Assembly (NCBI RefSeq): GCF_007859205.1
Contig: NZ_VOHP01000005.1
Coordinates: 1 to 64,000 of the forward strand
Source of the DNA: Streptococcus sp. sy004
GTDB taxonomy: Bacteria; Bacillota; Bacilli; Lactobacillales; Streptococcaceae
Direction of reading: 5' to 3'
Length of the DNA: 64,000 nt
In this document: positions 45,691 to 57,287 of the stretch, in pieces
Layout of the letters: each line of letters starts with the position of its first letter
How positions within the stretch are numbered: position 1 is the stretch's first letter
The notes under the pieces: generated by a model
Told to the model about the DNA's origin: nothing
Databases searched by the model: none
The model's input: the letters and a program-made list of their open reading frames with translations, nothing else
Program-made: the position numbers and the translations under genes

Positions 45691-46851
45691 ATGAAAACAT
45701 CATTTAAATTAGTGGCCACAGCTGCAGCAGGTTTAGAGGCTGTTGTTGGCCGTGAAATTCGAGCGTTAGACATTGATTGTCAGGTAGAAAATGGGAAAGT
45801 CTTGTTCCAAGGTGATTTGGAAACGATTATCAAAACAAATTTATGGTTAAGAGCAGCTGATCGTATCAAGATTATCGTTGGTCAATTCCCAGCGCGTACC
45901 TTTGAGGAACTGTTTCAAGGGGTTTTGGCATTAGATTGGGAAAATTATTTGCCTTTGGGAGCGAAGTTTCCGATTAGTAAGGCCAAGTGTGTGCGTTCTA
46001 AATTGCACAATGAGCCAAGTGTTCAAGCCATTACCAAAAAAGCAGTGGTTAAAAAATTACAAAAACACTACCATCGTCCTGAAGGAGTACCTTTACAGGA
46101 GATTGGTGCAGAGTTTAAGATTGAAGTGTCGATTCTGAAAGACCAGGCAACCGTAATGATTGACACTAGTGGTGATAGTTTGTTCAAACGGGGCTATCGA
46201 ACGGAAAAAGGTGGTGCGCCTATCAAGGAAAATATGGCGGCGGCAATCTTACAACTATCTAATTGGTTTCCAGATAAGCCTTTGATTGATCCGACTTGTG
46301 GTTCTGGTACTTTCTGTATTGAGGCAGCGATGATGGCCATGAATATTGCACCAGGCTTTAATCGCCAGTTTGCTTTTGAAAAATGGGACTGGGTAGATAA
46401 GAAACTGGTACAAGAGGTTCGTGATCAGGCTGAGAATGAAGCTAAATATGATCTTGTTTTAGATATTTCTGGTTTTGATATTGATGCCAGAATGATTGAA
46501 ATCGCAAAAAGAAATGCAGAAGAAGTGGGTTTGGTAGATGCCATTACCTTTAAGCAAATGCGATTGCAGGATTTACGAACAGAGAAAATCAATGGGGTCA
46601 TTATCTCTAATCCCCCTTATGGTGAACGTTTGCTCAAGAGTGAGGGAGTTGATAACCTCTATGCTGATATGGGACGTGTGTTTGCTCCGCTGAAAACATG
46701 GAGTAAGTTTATTTTGACCAGTGATGAGGCTTTTGAACAAAAATATGGGATACTAGCTGATAAGAAGCGAAAACTCTATAACGGTACTTTAAAAGTTGAT
46801 TTGTATCAATACTTTGGTCAACGTGTTAAACGATCAGAAATGAAGCAGTAA
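45691..46851 (+). CDS. rlmL: THUMP-domain class I SAM-dependent RNA methyltransferase (RlmL N-terminal type, YpsC)
   Basis: 386 residues from ATG 45691 (MKTSFKLVATAAAGLEAVV), with GAAAGAAG upstream; an in-frame ATG at 45679 is possible. THUMP domain about 40-155 for RNA binding, then a methyltransferase with SAM motif DPTCGSGTFCIEAAMMA and catalytic NPPYGERL. Similar to the part of E. coli RlmL that makes m2G2445 in 23S rRNA. mapZ follows after 10 nt. Confidence 0.88.
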   Translation: MKTSFKLVATAAAGLEAVVGREIRALDIDCQVENGKVLFQGDLETIIKTNLWLRAADRIKIIVGQFPARTFEELFQGVLALDWENYLPLGAKFPISKAKCVRSKLHNEPSVQAITKKAVVKKLQKHYHRPEGVPLQEIGAEFKIEVSILKDQATVMIDTSGDSLFKRGYRTEKGGAPIKENMAAAILQLSNWFPDKPLIDPTCGSGTFCIEAAMMAMNIAPGFNRQFAFEKWDWVDKKLVQEVRDQAENEAKYDLVLDISGFDIDARMIEIAKRNAEEVGLVDAITFKQMRLQDLRTEKINGVIISNPPYGERLLKSEGVDNLYADMGRVFAPLKTWSKFILTSDEAFEQKYGILADKKRKLYNGTLKVDLYQYFGQRVKRSEMKQ

Positions 46852-46861
46852 GAAAGGAAGT

Positions 46862-48406
46862 ATGATGACAAAAAATAAGAAAAATATGTTTAAAAATAAG
46901 GACGGTTTGGATTTAAATCGTGTAAAAGATTTAACGGTAGAAGAAACGATTCGTAAGGAATCTGAAATCAAGGCAGGTATTACAGATACTGATGGTATTT
47001 TAGACAAATATATTAAACAAAACCGTGAAAAAGTTGAATCAAAGAAATTTGATAAGATTGATTTAGAGTCATTGGATACAGGTGTTTTAGATAATTTTAT
47101 CAAACAACAACGTGAAGAATTGGCTCAATCTGGTTTGCTTGATAAAGCTGTTGTCGCTGATACAGTAGATACGGTTGAGGAAGTGACTTTGACTGATTCT
47201 GTTACCCCAACACCAGTTTCAACAAAAAGCTCAATTTTTGATGAAGTGGAATTGACCGAGACATCTGTTCCTATGACTAAGGATGTTGATGATTTTGTTT
47301 TAGGTGATGCAGATGATGTGCAACCAGTTTACAAAAACAAAAAATGGATTATTGGTGGTCTAGCAGCTTTGGTACTTGGTATTTTTGGGGCAGGTTATGG
47401 TCTTAATCAATTAAGTAAACAAGCCACTTCGGTTACCTCGACAAGCAGTAGTTCAACTAGTTCTTCGTCGTCATCTACCCAAAGCAGTACAGATACGGCG
47501 ACTGCCAAAGCTGATTATAATAGCTTTACGGAGCTTTATGGTACATTTTTCGCAGATAGCGAAAAGACCAAGTTGAAAAATAGCGAATTTGCTAATTTAC
47601 CCAACTTAGAAACAGCTCTTAATAAACTCAAAGGAACTAGCTATTATGACAAGGCTAAGGCAGATTATGATAAATTGAGCAAATCAATCGCAGCAGTTCA
47701 AGCTATTAACAGTAAATTTGAAACAGATGCGATTGTAGATGGTGAAAAAGTGGCAACTAGCTTGAAAGCAGATGTTAATCTTGATGATTTATCAAGTGAT
47801 GTTTTAAATACAGGTAACGCTTCGCTTGATACACTGTTGCAATCAGTCATTTCAGAAGCAAGAACCAATGCAGGAATTGTGTCAGCCTCTGTTAACACAG
47901 ATACAGAAACGGCTACAAGTGGTGATACGGCAATGACTGATCAAGCGACAACTGAACAAACTACTGTTGCTGCAGACCAAGTTGCGACAACGCAAACTCC
48001 TGCAACAGAAAATACAGCAACAACTTCAGAGCAAACCACAACAGCTCAAGCTGGTGTGACAACAGACGCAGCAACCAGTGCAGCGACAACGAGCGTGATT
48101 GGGTCAGATTCGTCTGTACTTCAACGTAACTTGACTCGTGTGCCGTATAATGATACAGCTATTGCGGATACTAACAATCCAGCATGGGCGTTTAATCCAG
48201 GTGTTTTGGAAAATATCATCAACATTTCACGAGCTCGTGGTTACTTTACAGACAACAACTACTATGTTGAGCCGGTTAATATTATTAACGGTAATGGCTA
48301 TTACAACATGTTCAAATCTGACGGAACGTATCTCTTCTCGATCAATGCGAAAACAGGTTACTTTGTTGGAAATGCCCCAGGTAATGCTGACAATTTAGAC
48401 TATTAA
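46862..48406 (+). CDS. mapZ: Mid-cell-anchored protein Z (MapZ/LocZ)
   Basis: 514 residues. MapZ marks the division site and positions FtsZ in streptococci. The cytoplasmic N-terminus holds a duplicated motif (GILDKYIKQNREKV, about 46-58, and GVLDNFIKQQREEL, about 74-87), followed by a Thr-rich stretch; MapZ N-termini bind FtsZ and are phosphorylated by StkP. One membrane segment lies at 161-183, then a Ser-rich linker (189-215), a helical extracellular domain, a Thr-rich linker (about 345-410) and a C-terminal peptidoglycan-binding domain (PVNIINGNGYYNMF). Downstream of rlmL, the usual place. Confidence 0.92.
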   Translation: MMTKNKKNMFKNKDGLDLNRVKDLTVEETIRKESEIKAGITDTDGILDKYIKQNREKVESKKFDKIDLESLDTGVLDNFIKQQREELAQSGLLDKAVVADTVDTVEEVTLTDSVTPTPVSTKSSIFDEVELTETSVPMTKDVDDFVLGDADDVQPVYKNKKWIIGGLAALVLGIFGAGYGLNQLSKQATSVTSTSSSSTSSSSSSTQSSTDTATAKADYNSFTELYGTFFADSEKTKLKNSEFANLPNLETALNKLKGTSYYDKAKADYDKLSKSIAAVQAINSKFETDAIVDGEKVATSLKADVNLDDLSSDVLNTGNASLDTLLQSVISEARTNAGIVSASVNTDTETATSGDTAMTDQATTEQTTVAADQVATTQTPATENTATTSEQTTTAQAGVTTDAATSAATTSVIGSDSSVLQRNLTRVPYNDTAIADTNNPAWAFNPGVLENIINISRARGYFTDNNYYVEPVNIINGNGYYNMFKSDGTYLFSINAKTGYFVGNAPGNADNLDY

Positions 48407-48434
48407 AAAAGAAGCCTATTGGCTTCTTTTTTTA
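48404..48434. terminator. Bidirectional terminator between mapZ and luxS
   Basis: AAAAGAAGCC - TATT - GGCTTCTTTT between convergent genes; overlaps the luxS stop. Confidence 0.9.
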
Positions 48435-48914
48435 AATGACTTGACGTTTAAATGGATCAGTCGAGATGCCTTGTTCAAGAATCAATTTCGCCCATTCTTT
48501 TGCGGAAAAAAGGCTATGGTCTTTGTAGTTACCACAAGATTCAATGGTTGTACCAGGGACATCTTCCCAACTAGTCACTTGAGCAATTTCTTCCAGAGAG
48601 TCTTTAATGACTTTGGCGATGGTGTCTGAACTATGACGTCCCCACATAATTAAGTGGAATCCAGTACGGCATCCAAAAGGTGAACAGTCGATCATGCCAC
48701 CAATACGTTGACGAATCAGCTTAGCAAGCAGATGTTCAATGGTATGAAGGCCACTGGTTGGCATGGCATCTTGGTTGGGTTGAACTAAGCGAATATCAAA
48801 GTTGGTGATGACATCTCCAACAGGGCCACTTTCTTCAGAAATCAAGCGAACATAAGGGGCTTTAACAGCCGTGTGATCTAATTCAAAACTTTCTACAATA
48901 ACTTCTTTTGTCAT
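48432..48914 (-). CDS. luxS: S-ribosylhomocysteine lyase LuxS
   Basis: Makes homocysteine and DPD, the precursor of autoinducer AI-2, in the activated methyl cycle. 160 residues. Metal site His57-x-x-Glu-His61 ([11 protein letters not shown]) and Cys127 (ESCGNY); catalytic Cys82 in [13 protein letters not shown]. Single gene on the minus strand, divergent from rny. Confidence 0.97.
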   Translation of the reverse strand: MTKEVIVESFELDHTAVKAPYVRLISEESGPVGDVITNFDIRLVQPNQDAMPTSGLHTIEHLLAKLIRQRIGGMIDCSPFGCRTGFHLIMWGRHSSDTIAKVIKDSLEEIAQVTSWEDVPGTTIESCGNYKDHSLFSAKEWAKLILEQGISTDPFKRQVI

Positions 48915-48978
48915 GAGAACTCCTTATTTTATTTTACCTTATCATACCATAAAGTTGGTCAGTCAATCTAGTTTTAGA

Positions 48979-49007
48979 TTGAGAAAAAAGTTAAATTGTG
49001 TTAGAAT
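48979..49007 (+). promoter_or_regulatory. rny promoter
   Basis: TTGAGA (48979-48984), 17 bp, TAGAAT (49002-49007). Confidence 0.65.
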
Positions 49008-49048
49008 GTAATTTGGCTTATGCCAAAAAATAAATTGAGGTAAAAAAC

Positions 49049-50656
49049 ATGTTACAACTAATTTTAGGCCTTGTTTCTTCCCTCATTGGTTTGTTGATTG
49101 GTTATGTAGTGATTTCGGCTAAGATGAAAACGGCCAAAGAAACTGCAGAACTGACTCTTTTGAATGCAGAACAAGATGCAGTGAATCTAAGAGGTTTAGC
49201 AGAAGCAGAGGCTGACCAGATTAGACAAGCTGCCCAGCGTGATGGTAATGCTCAACGAAAAGAATTACTCATCGAAGCACGAGAAGAGGCTAGACGTTAT
49301 CGTGAAGCCATTGACCAAGAATTTAAGACTGAGCGACAGGAGTTGAAGCAGATGGATAACCGTTTGACACAACGTGCCAGCTCACTTGACCGTAAGGATG
49401 AAAACTTGGCCAATAAAGAAAGACTTTTGGAACAAAAGGAACAAAGTCTGTTTGATAGGTCTAGGCATATTGATGAGCGTGAAGAAGAAGTTGCTCAACT
49501 GGAGTCGCAAAAATCAGAAGAATTGCAACGTGTGGCCCACATGTCTATCGCTGAAGCACGAGAGATTATTTTGACGGAAACAGAAAATAATCTCACTCAG
49601 GACATTGCCAGTCGTATTAAGGCGGCTGAACAGGAAGTTAAGGATCGAGCTGATAAGACAGCTAAGGAATTACTCTCTCAAGCCATGCAACGTTTGGCGG
49701 GGGATTATGTGACTGAACAGACGATTACGACGGTTCATCTGCCTGATGATAGCATGAAAGGACGTATTATTGGTCGAGAAGGCCGTAATATTCGTACTTT
49801 GGAGAGTTTGACGGGAATTGATATTATCATTGATGACACACCAGAAGTGGTCATGTTATCTGGATTTGATCCGATTCGCCGTGAAATTGCTCGGCTAACT
49901 TTAGAAGCTTTGATTAAGGACGGTCGTATCCATCCAGCTCGTATTGAAGAGTTGGTGGAGAAAAATCGTCTAGAACTTGATCAACGTATTCGTGAGTATG
50001 GTGAAGCAGCAGCTTATGAAATTGGCGCACTTAATCTTCATCCAGATTTGATTAAGATTATGGGTCGTTTGCATTTCAGAACAAGTTATGGGCAAAATGT
50101 TCTTCGTCACTCGGTTGAAGTTGGTAAGCTAGCAGGTATTTTAGCAGGTGAGTTAGGTGAAAATGTTGCCCTAGCTCGTCGTGCAGGTTTCTTGCATGAT
50201 ATGGGCAAGGCCATTGACAAGGAAGTTGAAGGTAGCCATGTTGAGATTGGCACGGAATTTGCACGTAAGTACAAGGAACATCCTGTGGTTGTCAATACCA
50301 TCGCGAGTCATCATGGCGATGTGGAAGCAGAAAGCGTTATTGCGGTCTTAGTGGCGGCAGCAGATGCCCTAAGTTCAGCTCGACCAGGTGCTCGTAATGA
50401 ATCCATTGAAAATTACATCAAGCGTCTGCGTGATTTGGAAGACATTGCGACTAACTTCAAGGGAGTTAAGCAAAGTTATGCCCTCCAGGCAGGTCGTGAG
50501 ATTCGAATTATGGTTGAACCAGAACGTGTATCGGATAAACAAGTCACTATCTTAGCCCATCAGGTGCGTAAGAAGATTGAAAATGAACTGAATTACCCAG
50601 GTAATATCAAGGTAACAGTCATTCGTGAATTGCGAGCAGTAGATTATGCCAAATAA
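49049..50656 (+). CDS. rny: Ribonuclease Y
   Basis: 535 residues; membrane-anchored endoribonuclease that starts mRNA decay (also called CvfA). N-terminal membrane segment about 1-24, a long charged coiled coil to about 210, KH domain ([21 protein letters not shown]) and HD domain ([21 protein letters not shown]). Confidence 0.97.
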   Translation: MLQLILGLVSSLIGLLIGYVVISAKMKTAKETAELTLLNAEQDAVNLRGLAEAEADQIRQAAQRDGNAQRKELLIEAREEARRYREAIDQEFKTERQELKQMDNRLTQRASSLDRKDENLANKERLLEQKEQSLFDRSRHIDEREEEVAQLESQKSEELQRVAHMSIAEAREIILTETENNLTQDIASRIKAAEQEVKDRADKTAKELLSQAMQRLAGDYVTEQTITTVHLPDDSMKGRIIGREGRNIRTLESLTGIDIIIDDTPEVVMLSGFDPIRREIARLTLEALIKDGRIHPARIEELVEKNRLELDQRIREYGEAAAYEIGALNLHPDLIKIMGRLHFRTSYGQNVLRHSVEVGKLAGILAGELGENVALARRAGFLHDMGKAIDKEVEGSHVEIGTEFARKYKEHPVVVNTIASHHGDVEAESVIAVLVAAADALSSARPGARNESIENYIKRLRDLEDIATNFKGVKQSYALQAGREIRIMVEPERVSDKQVTILAHQVRKKIENELNYPGNIKVTVIRELRAVDYAK

Positions 50657-50687
50657 AAGAAGCTGAGATTTTCTCAGTTTCTTTTTT
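50655..50687 (+). terminator. rny terminator
   Basis: AAGAAGCTGAGA - TTT - TCTCAGTTTCTT followed by T-run. Confidence 0.87.
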
Positions 50688-50766
50688 AATAAAAAACTGA
50701 TTGGTGAAAGCTAGACTTTTCTTGATATTGTCTTGAAAAAATACTTAGATTTTGTTAAACTGTTAA

Positions 50767-51417
<651 letters not shown>

Positions 51418-51437
51418 AGTTAGAAAGAGTAAATCTT

Positions 51438-51758
51438 ATGATGTTAAAACCGTCGATCGATACCTTATTGGATAAGGTGCCGTCAAAGTATTCATTAGTC
51501 ATGTTGCAAGCTAAACGAGCTCATGAATTAGAAGCTGGAGCTGAGGCAACAATGACATTCACCTCAGTTAAGTCAACCTTGCAAGCCTTGGAAGAAATTG
51601 AGGCAGGTTTGGTCACTGTGCACCCCAATCCAGAAGAAAAACGTGCACAAGCACTTTTGAAAAAAGAACAAGAACGTCTTTTCCGTGAAGCTGAAGAGCA
51701 ACGGATTAAAGAGCAAATTGCTAAAGAAAAAGAAGAAGAAGAAGGTGGAAAAATCTAA
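51438..51758 (+). CDS. rpoZ: RNA polymerase omega subunit
   Basis: 106 residues. Core [28 protein letters not shown], then a second conserved helix [14 protein letters not shown] and a charged Lys/Glu-rich tail. 20 nt after gmk. ATG 51438 and ATG 51441 are adjacent; either may be used. Confidence 0.95.
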   Translation: MMLKPSIDTLLDKVPSKYSLVMLQAKRAHELEAGAEATMTFTSVKSTLQALEEIEAGLVTVHPNPEEKRAQALLKKEQERLFREAEEQRIKEQIAKEKEEEEGGKI

Positions 51759-51779
51759 GATTTTAATCTTAGATTTTTC
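51751..51779 (+). terminator. Terminator after rpoZ
   Basis: AAATCTAAGA - 6 nt - TCTTAGATTT followed by TTT; the rpoZ stop lies in the left arm. priA begins 19 nt later, so termination may be partial. Confidence 0.7.
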
Positions 51780-51797
51780 ATTATATAGGGAGGATAA

Positions 51798-54182
51798 ATG
51801 AAAGTTGCCCAAGTTATTGTGGATATTCCCTTGATGCAGACGGATAGGCCCTATTCTTATTTGATTCCAGATGAGCTTTTGTCCAATATTGAGTTGGGGA
51901 GCCGAGTGCATGTTCCATTTGGTCGAGGCAATCGTTTGCTGCAGGGGTTTGTGGTTGATATTACAGAAAATCAGTCATCTCAAGACTTAAAAGCAATTGT
52001 GGCTGTACTTGATTTTTGGCCAGTATTGACAAGTGAACAGCTGTATTTGGCTAATCAGCTGCGTCATTCAGTCTTTTCTTATAAAATTTCGATTTTGAAA
52101 GCCATGCTGCCCAATCTTTTGAATTCTAATTATGACCGATTGTTGCAACCGACAGACCAGTTACTACCAGAAGATAGGCAGGCTATTTTTGGTGATAAGA
52201 CTGAGATACCCTGGTCCAAGGTAAATCCTGTTTTACAGACTAAGGTCAATCAATTGGTTAAGCAAGGTCAAATCATCACTTCCTATCAGGCAAAAGATAG
52301 AAAAACCTTGAAAATAGAACGTTATTATCGAGTTAAATTAGACCATCTACTTGATTTGGAAATCTCTAAACGGGCTAAGAAACGCTTGGAATTGCGTGAT
52401 TATTTAACAACTCATTCAGATGGTTTACTTAAATCTCTTTATCATGATTTTTCTCGAGATCAGGTGGGCTATTTTATTGATAAGGGTGTCTTGGAGATTT
52501 CAGAAAAAGAAGTTAGTCGTAGTCAATTCTATTTTGAGCAAGTTGAATCGTCAAGTCCCCTTCAACTGAATGTGGAACAACAGAAGGCTTTTGAACGAAT
52601 TGTCGCTAAAATAGGTCAAACCGTGCAGACGCCAGTTTTATTACAAGGCATTACTGGCAGTGGTAAAACAGAAGTATATTTGCAGGTGATTGCGGAGATC
52701 TTAAAAGCATCTAAAACAGCGATTGTTTTGGTTCCTGAGATTTCCTTGACTCCTCAAATGACCAGTCGGTTCATTTCACGATTTGGTCAGCAGGTCGCTA
52801 TTTTACATTCAGCCTTATCAGATGGCGAAAAATTTGACGAATGGCGAAAGATAAAAACAGGTCAAGCCAAAGTGGTTGTGGGGGCTCGTTCAGCCATTTT
52901 TGCCCCTTTGGATAATATTGGTGCGATTATTATTGATGAAGAACATGACGCTAGCTATAAACAAGAATCCAATCCTCGTTATCATGCGAGAGATGTGGCT
53001 CTTTTGCGAGCCAAATATCATCAAGCTGTATTGGTTTTGGGTTCGGCAACGCCTAGTTTAGAAAGTCGAGCTAGAGCCAGTCGTGATGTCTATGATTTGG
53101 TCTATCTTAAAGAACGAGCCAATCCTAAGTCTAGTTTGCCTGCCGTTCAAATCGTGGACTTTCGTGACTATCTTGGTCAACAAAAAATGGCTAATGTCAC
53201 CCCTCTTTTGTTAGATAAGATTAAAGAGCGGCTAGCTAAAAATGAACAGGTGGTTTTACTACTCAACCGTCGAGGCTATTCTAGTTTTGTCATGTGTCGT
53301 GAATGTGGTCAAGTAGAAAATTGTTCTAATTGCGATTTATCGCTTACCTTACATATGGACACGAGATCTTTAAAATGCCATTATTGTGGCTGGCAGAAAG
53401 GCATTCCTAAAACCTGTCGTCATTGTGGCAGTAGCCATATTCGTTATTACGGCAGCGGCACTCAAAAAGCCTACGATGAATTGCAACAGTTGCTGCCGAC
53501 AGCCAAGATTTTACGCATGGATGTTGATACAACTAAGAAAAAAGGAGATCATCAACGTATTTTACAGGCATTTGGAGAACATAAGGCAGATATTCTTTTG
53601 GGAACACAAATGATTGCCAAGGGGTTAGATTTTGCTAATGTGACTCTAGTTGGTGTGCTCAATGCGGATACGGCGATTCATTTACCAGATTTTCGAGCGG
53701 CTGAGCGCACCTTTCAACTCTTGACCCAAGTAGCTGGTCGAGCTGGTCGGGCAGAGAAAAAAGGAGAGGTCCTTATTCAGACCTATAATCCTAAGAATTT
53801 TGCTATTCAATTTGCAAAAAATCAAGATTATGAAGGGTTCTACGCCTATGAGATGCAAAACAGAAAACAGCTAGGCTATCCTCCTTATTACTATACAGTG
53901 GTGCTAAATATTTCTCATAAAACAGAAGAAGTTGCTATTGAAAAGTCTTACGAGGTTCTAAGCTATCTTAAAAATGTTCTATCTGATCAGGTTCGATTTT
54001 TAGGGCCGACCCCAAAAGCAGTGGCTCGAACCCACAATCTTTACCATTATCAAATTTTGATCAAATATCGTTTTGAATCTAAGTTGGAAGAAGCCCTGAA
54101 TCATATTTTAGCCTTAACGCAATTACCAGAAAATCGCGAGTTGCGTCTAGTGATTGATAGTGAACCCCAACAGTTACTATAA
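51798..54182 (+). CDS. priA: Primosomal protein N' (PriA helicase)
   Basis: 794 residues; restarts replication at stalled forks. N-terminal DNA-binding domain, Walker A GITGSGKTEVYL, Walker B DEEHDASYKQ, and a zinc-binding insertion with the cysteine pairs of CRECG, CSNC, CHYCG and CRHCG. C-terminal GRAGRAEKKGEV is typical. fmt, rsmB, stp and pknB follow. Confidence 0.96.
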   Translation: MKVAQVIVDIPLMQTDRPYSYLIPDELLSNIELGSRVHVPFGRGNRLLQGFVVDITENQSSQDLKAIVAVLDFWPVLTSEQLYLANQLRHSVFSYKISILKAMLPNLLNSNYDRLLQPTDQLLPEDRQAIFGDKTEIPWSKVNPVLQTKVNQLVKQGQIITSYQAKDRKTLKIERYYRVKLDHLLDLEISKRAKKRLELRDYLTTHSDGLLKSLYHDFSRDQVGYFIDKGVLEISEKEVSRSQFYFEQVESSSPLQLNVEQQKAFERIVAKIGQTVQTPVLLQGITGSGKTEVYLQVIAEILKASKTAIVLVPEISLTPQMTSRFISRFGQQVAILHSALSDGEKFDEWRKIKTGQAKVVVGARSAIFAPLDNIGAIIIDEEHDASYKQESNPRYHARDVALLRAKYHQAVLVLGSATPSLESRARASRDVYDLVYLKERANPKSSLPAVQIVDFRDYLGQQKMANVTPLLLDKIKERLAKNEQVVLLLNRRGYSSFVMCRECGQVENCSNCDLSLTLHMDTRSLKCHYCGWQKGIPKTCRHCGSSHIRYYGSGTQKAYDELQQLLPTAKILRMDVDTTKKKGDHQRILQAFGEHKADILLGTQMIAKGLDFANVTLVGVLNADTAIHLPDFRAAERTFQLLTQVAGRAGRAEKKGEVLIQTYNPKNFAIQFAKNQDYEGFYAYEMQNRKQLGYPPYYYTVVLNISHKTEEVAIEKSYEVLSYLKNVLSDQVRFLGPTPKAVARTHNLYHYQILIKYRFESKLEEALNHILALTQLPENRELRLVIDSEPQQLL

Positions 54183-54266
54183 TCATCTTTTAGGTGCTAA
54201 TTTTTAAAAATTATGCTAAAATGAGTAGATATTATAATAGCTAATTTAGCAAGATAAGGAGTAGGA

Positions 54267-55202
54267 ATGACCAAACTAATCTTTATGGGAACCCCAACAT
54301 TTTCGGCCACGGTTTTAGAAGGTCTTTTAGCTGATGACCGTTACCAAGTGCTTGCTGTTGTAACGCAGCCGGATCGCCTAGTCGGGCGTAAAAAGGAATT
54401 AAAAGAAACGCCAGTTAAAGAAGTGGCACGTCGTTATGATTTGCCGTGCTATCAGCCTGAAAAATTATCGGGTAGTAAAGAGATGGCTGATTTGATGAAT
54501 TTGGGAGCAGATGGGATTATAACGGCTGCTTTTGGTCAGTTTTTACCTGAAAAATTGTTACAGTCGGTGAGTTTCTCTGTCAATGTCCATGCGTCGCTGC
54601 TACCCAAGTACCGTGGTGGTGCACCGATTCATTATGCCCTTATCAATGGTGAGAAAGAAGTTGGGATCACCATTATGGAAATGGTCAAAAAGATGGATGC
54701 AGGTGACATGATTTCTAAAGCTAGTATTCCCATCTTAGATGAGGATAATGTGGGCACCCTTTTTGACAAGCTAGCTGTGGTTGGTCGTGACTTACTCTTG
54801 AAAACCTTACCCGCATACCTTTCTGGTGACTTAAAGCCAGAACCTCAAGATGAGAGTCAAGTGTCCTTTGCTCCTAATATCAAACCTGAAGAAGAAATCT
54901 TGGACTGGAATAAGCCCGCAAGGAACTTGTTTAATCAAGTACGAGGGATGAATCCTTGGCCAGTCGCCCATACTTTCTTGGCCGGTCAACGCTTCAAAAT
55001 TCATCAAGTAACAGTAGTTGACGGTCAAGGTCAGCCTGGGCAAATTATTGAAAAAACCAAAAAGAGTTTAGTGGTAGCAACTGGTCAAGGGGCAATTTCC
55101 TTAGTGACAGTTCAACCAGCAGGCAAGCCTAAGATGTTGATTAGTGATTTTCTCAATGGGCTTGGTCGAGATTTGAAGGTAGGAGATTACTTTGGTAAAT
55201 AA
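54267..55202 (+). CDS. fmt: Methionyl-tRNA formyltransferase
   Basis: 311 residues; formylates initiator tRNA using 10-formyl-THF. Motifs: [25 protein letters not shown], and [31 protein letters not shown] around the catalytic Asn/His/Asp. AAGGAG precedes the ATG. Overlaps rsmB by 11 nt. Confidence 0.96.
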   Translation: MTKLIFMGTPTFSATVLEGLLADDRYQVLAVVTQPDRLVGRKKELKETPVKEVARRYDLPCYQPEKLSGSKEMADLMNLGADGIITAAFGQFLPEKLLQSVSFSVNVHASLLPKYRGGAPIHYALINGEKEVGITIMEMVKKMDAGDMISKASIPILDEDNVGTLFDKLAVVGRDLLLKTLPAYLSGDLKPEPQDESQVSFAPNIKPEEEILDWNKPARNLFNQVRGMNPWPVAHTFLAGQRFKIHQVTVVDGQGQPGQIIEKTKKSLVVATGQGAISLVTVQPAGKPKMLISDFLNGLGRDLKVGDYFGK

Positions 55203-56514
55203 GTGGCGAACCAGTGCGCGTGGGCTAGCTCTGATTATTTTACAAGAGATTTTAAGACAGGATGCTTACACGAATCTCGCTCTTAACAAGCATTTAGCTA
55301 ATAGCCAGCTATCCTCACAGGATAAGAGTCTAGTTACGGAACTCGTTTATGGGACAGTGGCTCGTAAAATCACTTTAGAATGGTATTTGTCGCATTATTT
55401 GACAGACCGTAATCAACTAGAAGATTGGGTTTATGACTTGCTTTTGCTGAGCAGCTATCAGTTGATTTATTTAGATAAATTGCCAGCTCATGCTATTGTC
55501 AATGAAGCTGTTGAGTTGGCTAAAGCGAAGTCAAGCCATCAAGGTGCAGACAAACTTATCAATGCGGTTTTACGGCGAATGAGTCAAGAAGAATTACCCA
55601 ATCCCAAGGCGATAAAACGCGTCAATAAACGTTATTCAATTGTCTATTCCTTGCCAGTTTGGTTGGTATCTAAGCTAATTGAACAATTTGGTCAAATTAG
55701 AGCAGAAGCTATTTTTGAGAGTTTATTGCTTAGAAGTAAGGCAAGTGTACGAGTAATCAATTCAGATAAGTTAGTACAATTCGCTCAAACCTTTGGTGCA
55801 GACTATTCTTCTTTATCTGATGTGGGTTTGGTCAAAACCAGTAGTTATTTTGCAGGGACAGAAGCGTTTCAAAAGGGGGAGTTGACGATTCAAGATGAGT
55901 CGAGTCAATTGGTTGCTCCAACCTTAGCTATACAAGGTCACGAAAAAGTTCTTGATGCTTGCAGTGCCCCAGGTGGTAAGACCACACATTTAGCGAGCTA
56001 TCTTACAACAGGACAGGTGACAGCACTGGATTTGTACGACCACAAACTAGCTCTAGTAAAAGACAATGCCAAGCGTCTAGGGCTTTCAGATAAGATAGTC
56101 ACCAAACGCTTAGACGCCACTCAGGTGCATCAGGTGTTTGCGCCAGATACTTTTGATAAAATTTTAGTGGATGCCCCTTGTTCAGGGATTGGTCTGTTGC
56201 GTCGTAAGCCAGATATTAAATATAATAAATCGCTACAAGATTTTGCAAGTTTACAAGAAATTCAGCTCGCCATTTTAGATAGTGTTAGTCAGGTATTAAA
56301 AAAAGGTGGCTTATTGACTTATAGTACTTGTACGATTTTTAAGGAAGAAAACCAAGACGTTTTAAGACAGTTTTTGGCTAGCCATCCTAATTTTGAACAG
56401 GTGGTATTAAGCCATCCCCAAACAAATATTGAACAGGATGGTTGTTTGGTTATCACACCTGAACTATACCAAACAGATGGATTTTTTATAGGTCAGCTAA
56501 GACGAAAGTCATAG
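55192..56514 (+). CDS. rsmB: 16S rRNA (cytosine-967-C5)-methyltransferase RsmB
   Basis: 440 residues. N-terminal NusB-like RNA-binding domain (about 1-140), SAM motif [17 protein letters not shown], catalytic PC motif [18 protein letters not shown] and second Cys in [10 protein letters not shown]. Start is a TTG at 55192 with AGGAG 6 nt upstream and inside fmt; no ATG near the expected N-terminus is in frame. Confidence 0.94.
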   Translation: MVNKWRTSARGLALIILQEILRQDAYTNLALNKHLANSQLSSQDKSLVTELVYGTVARKITLEWYLSHYLTDRNQLEDWVYDLLLLSSYQLIYLDKLPAHAIVNEAVELAKAKSSHQGADKLINAVLRRMSQEELPNPKAIKRVNKRYSIVYSLPVWLVSKLIEQFGQIRAEAIFESLLLRSKASVRVINSDKLVQFAQTFGADYSSLSDVGLVKTSSYFAGTEAFQKGELTIQDESSQLVAPTLAIQGHEKVLDACSAPGGKTTHLASYLTTGQVTALDLYDHKLALVKDNAKRLGLSDKIVTKRLDATQVHQVFAPDTFDKILVDAPCSGIGLLRRKPDIKYNKSLQDFASLQEIQLAILDSVSQVLKKGGLLTYSTCTIFKEENQDVLRQFLASHPNFEQVVLSHPQTNIEQDGCLVITPELYQTDGFFIGQLRRKS

Positions 56515-56549
56515 AATGAAAGGAGACTGACTCGGTCAGGACAAAATAA

Positions 56550-57287
56550 ATGAAATTAGCACTTTTAACAGATATTGGCCAGAAACGGTCAAGTAACCAA
56601 GATTATGTCAATAAATACGATAATAAAGCAGGCATTACTCTTTTACTGTTAGCTGATGGTATGGGTGGTCATCGTGCTGGAAATATTGCCAGTGAGATGA
56701 CAGTGACTGACCTAGGTAGAACATGGGTTAATACAGACTTGACAGAAGTTGATAAAATTCGTGCTTGGTTGAGTGATGTTATCGAACAAGAAAATCAAAA
56801 AATTTATGATTTGGGTCAAAACGAAGACTATAAAGGTATGGGAACAACGATTGAAGCCCTTGCCATTGTTGATCAGACTATCGTCTATGCCCATCTAGGA
56901 GATTCACGAATTAGCTTGGTGCGTCAACAGAACTATACTCTTTTGACCAACGACCATTCTTTGGTAAATGAATTGGTCAAAGCAGGTCAAATCACTCCTG
57001 AAGAAGCGGCTAACCACCCACAAAAAAACATTATCACTCAATCTATCGGTCAATCAAAACCAGTTGAGTTAGAAATTGGCATGCAGACCTTAGAGCCAGG
57101 TGATTACTTAGTTGTCAATAGTGATGGCCTAACCAACATGATTTCAGAGCAAAATATTGTTGATGTTCTTGCTCAAGAGATGGATTTACAAAACAAGGCA
57201 AAATTACTGGTTTCTTTAGCCAATGAAGCAGGTGGACTTGACAACATTACCGTAGCCTTGCTGCACCTAGAAAGTGAGGAAGGGTAA
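56550..57287 (+). CDS. stp: PP2C-type protein phosphatase Stp
   Basis: 245 residues; reverses Ser/Thr phosphorylation by PknB. Metal-binding motifs [25 protein letters not shown] and the terminal DNITVALL are those of bacterial PP2C phosphatases. Also called PppL or PhpP in streptococci. Its stop overlaps the pknB start by 1 nt, so translation is coupled. Confidence 0.95.
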   Translation: MKLALLTDIGQKRSSNQDYVNKYDNKAGITLLLLADGMGGHRAGNIASEMTVTDLGRTWVNTDLTEVDKIRAWLSDVIEQENQKIYDLGQNEDYKGMGTTIEALAIVDQTIVYAHLGDSRISLVRQQNYTLLTNDHSLVNELVKAGQITPEEAANHPQKNIITQSIGQSKPVELEIGMQTLEPGDYLVVNSDGLTNMISEQNIVDVLAQEMDLQNKAKLLVSLANEAGGLDNITVALLHLESEEG

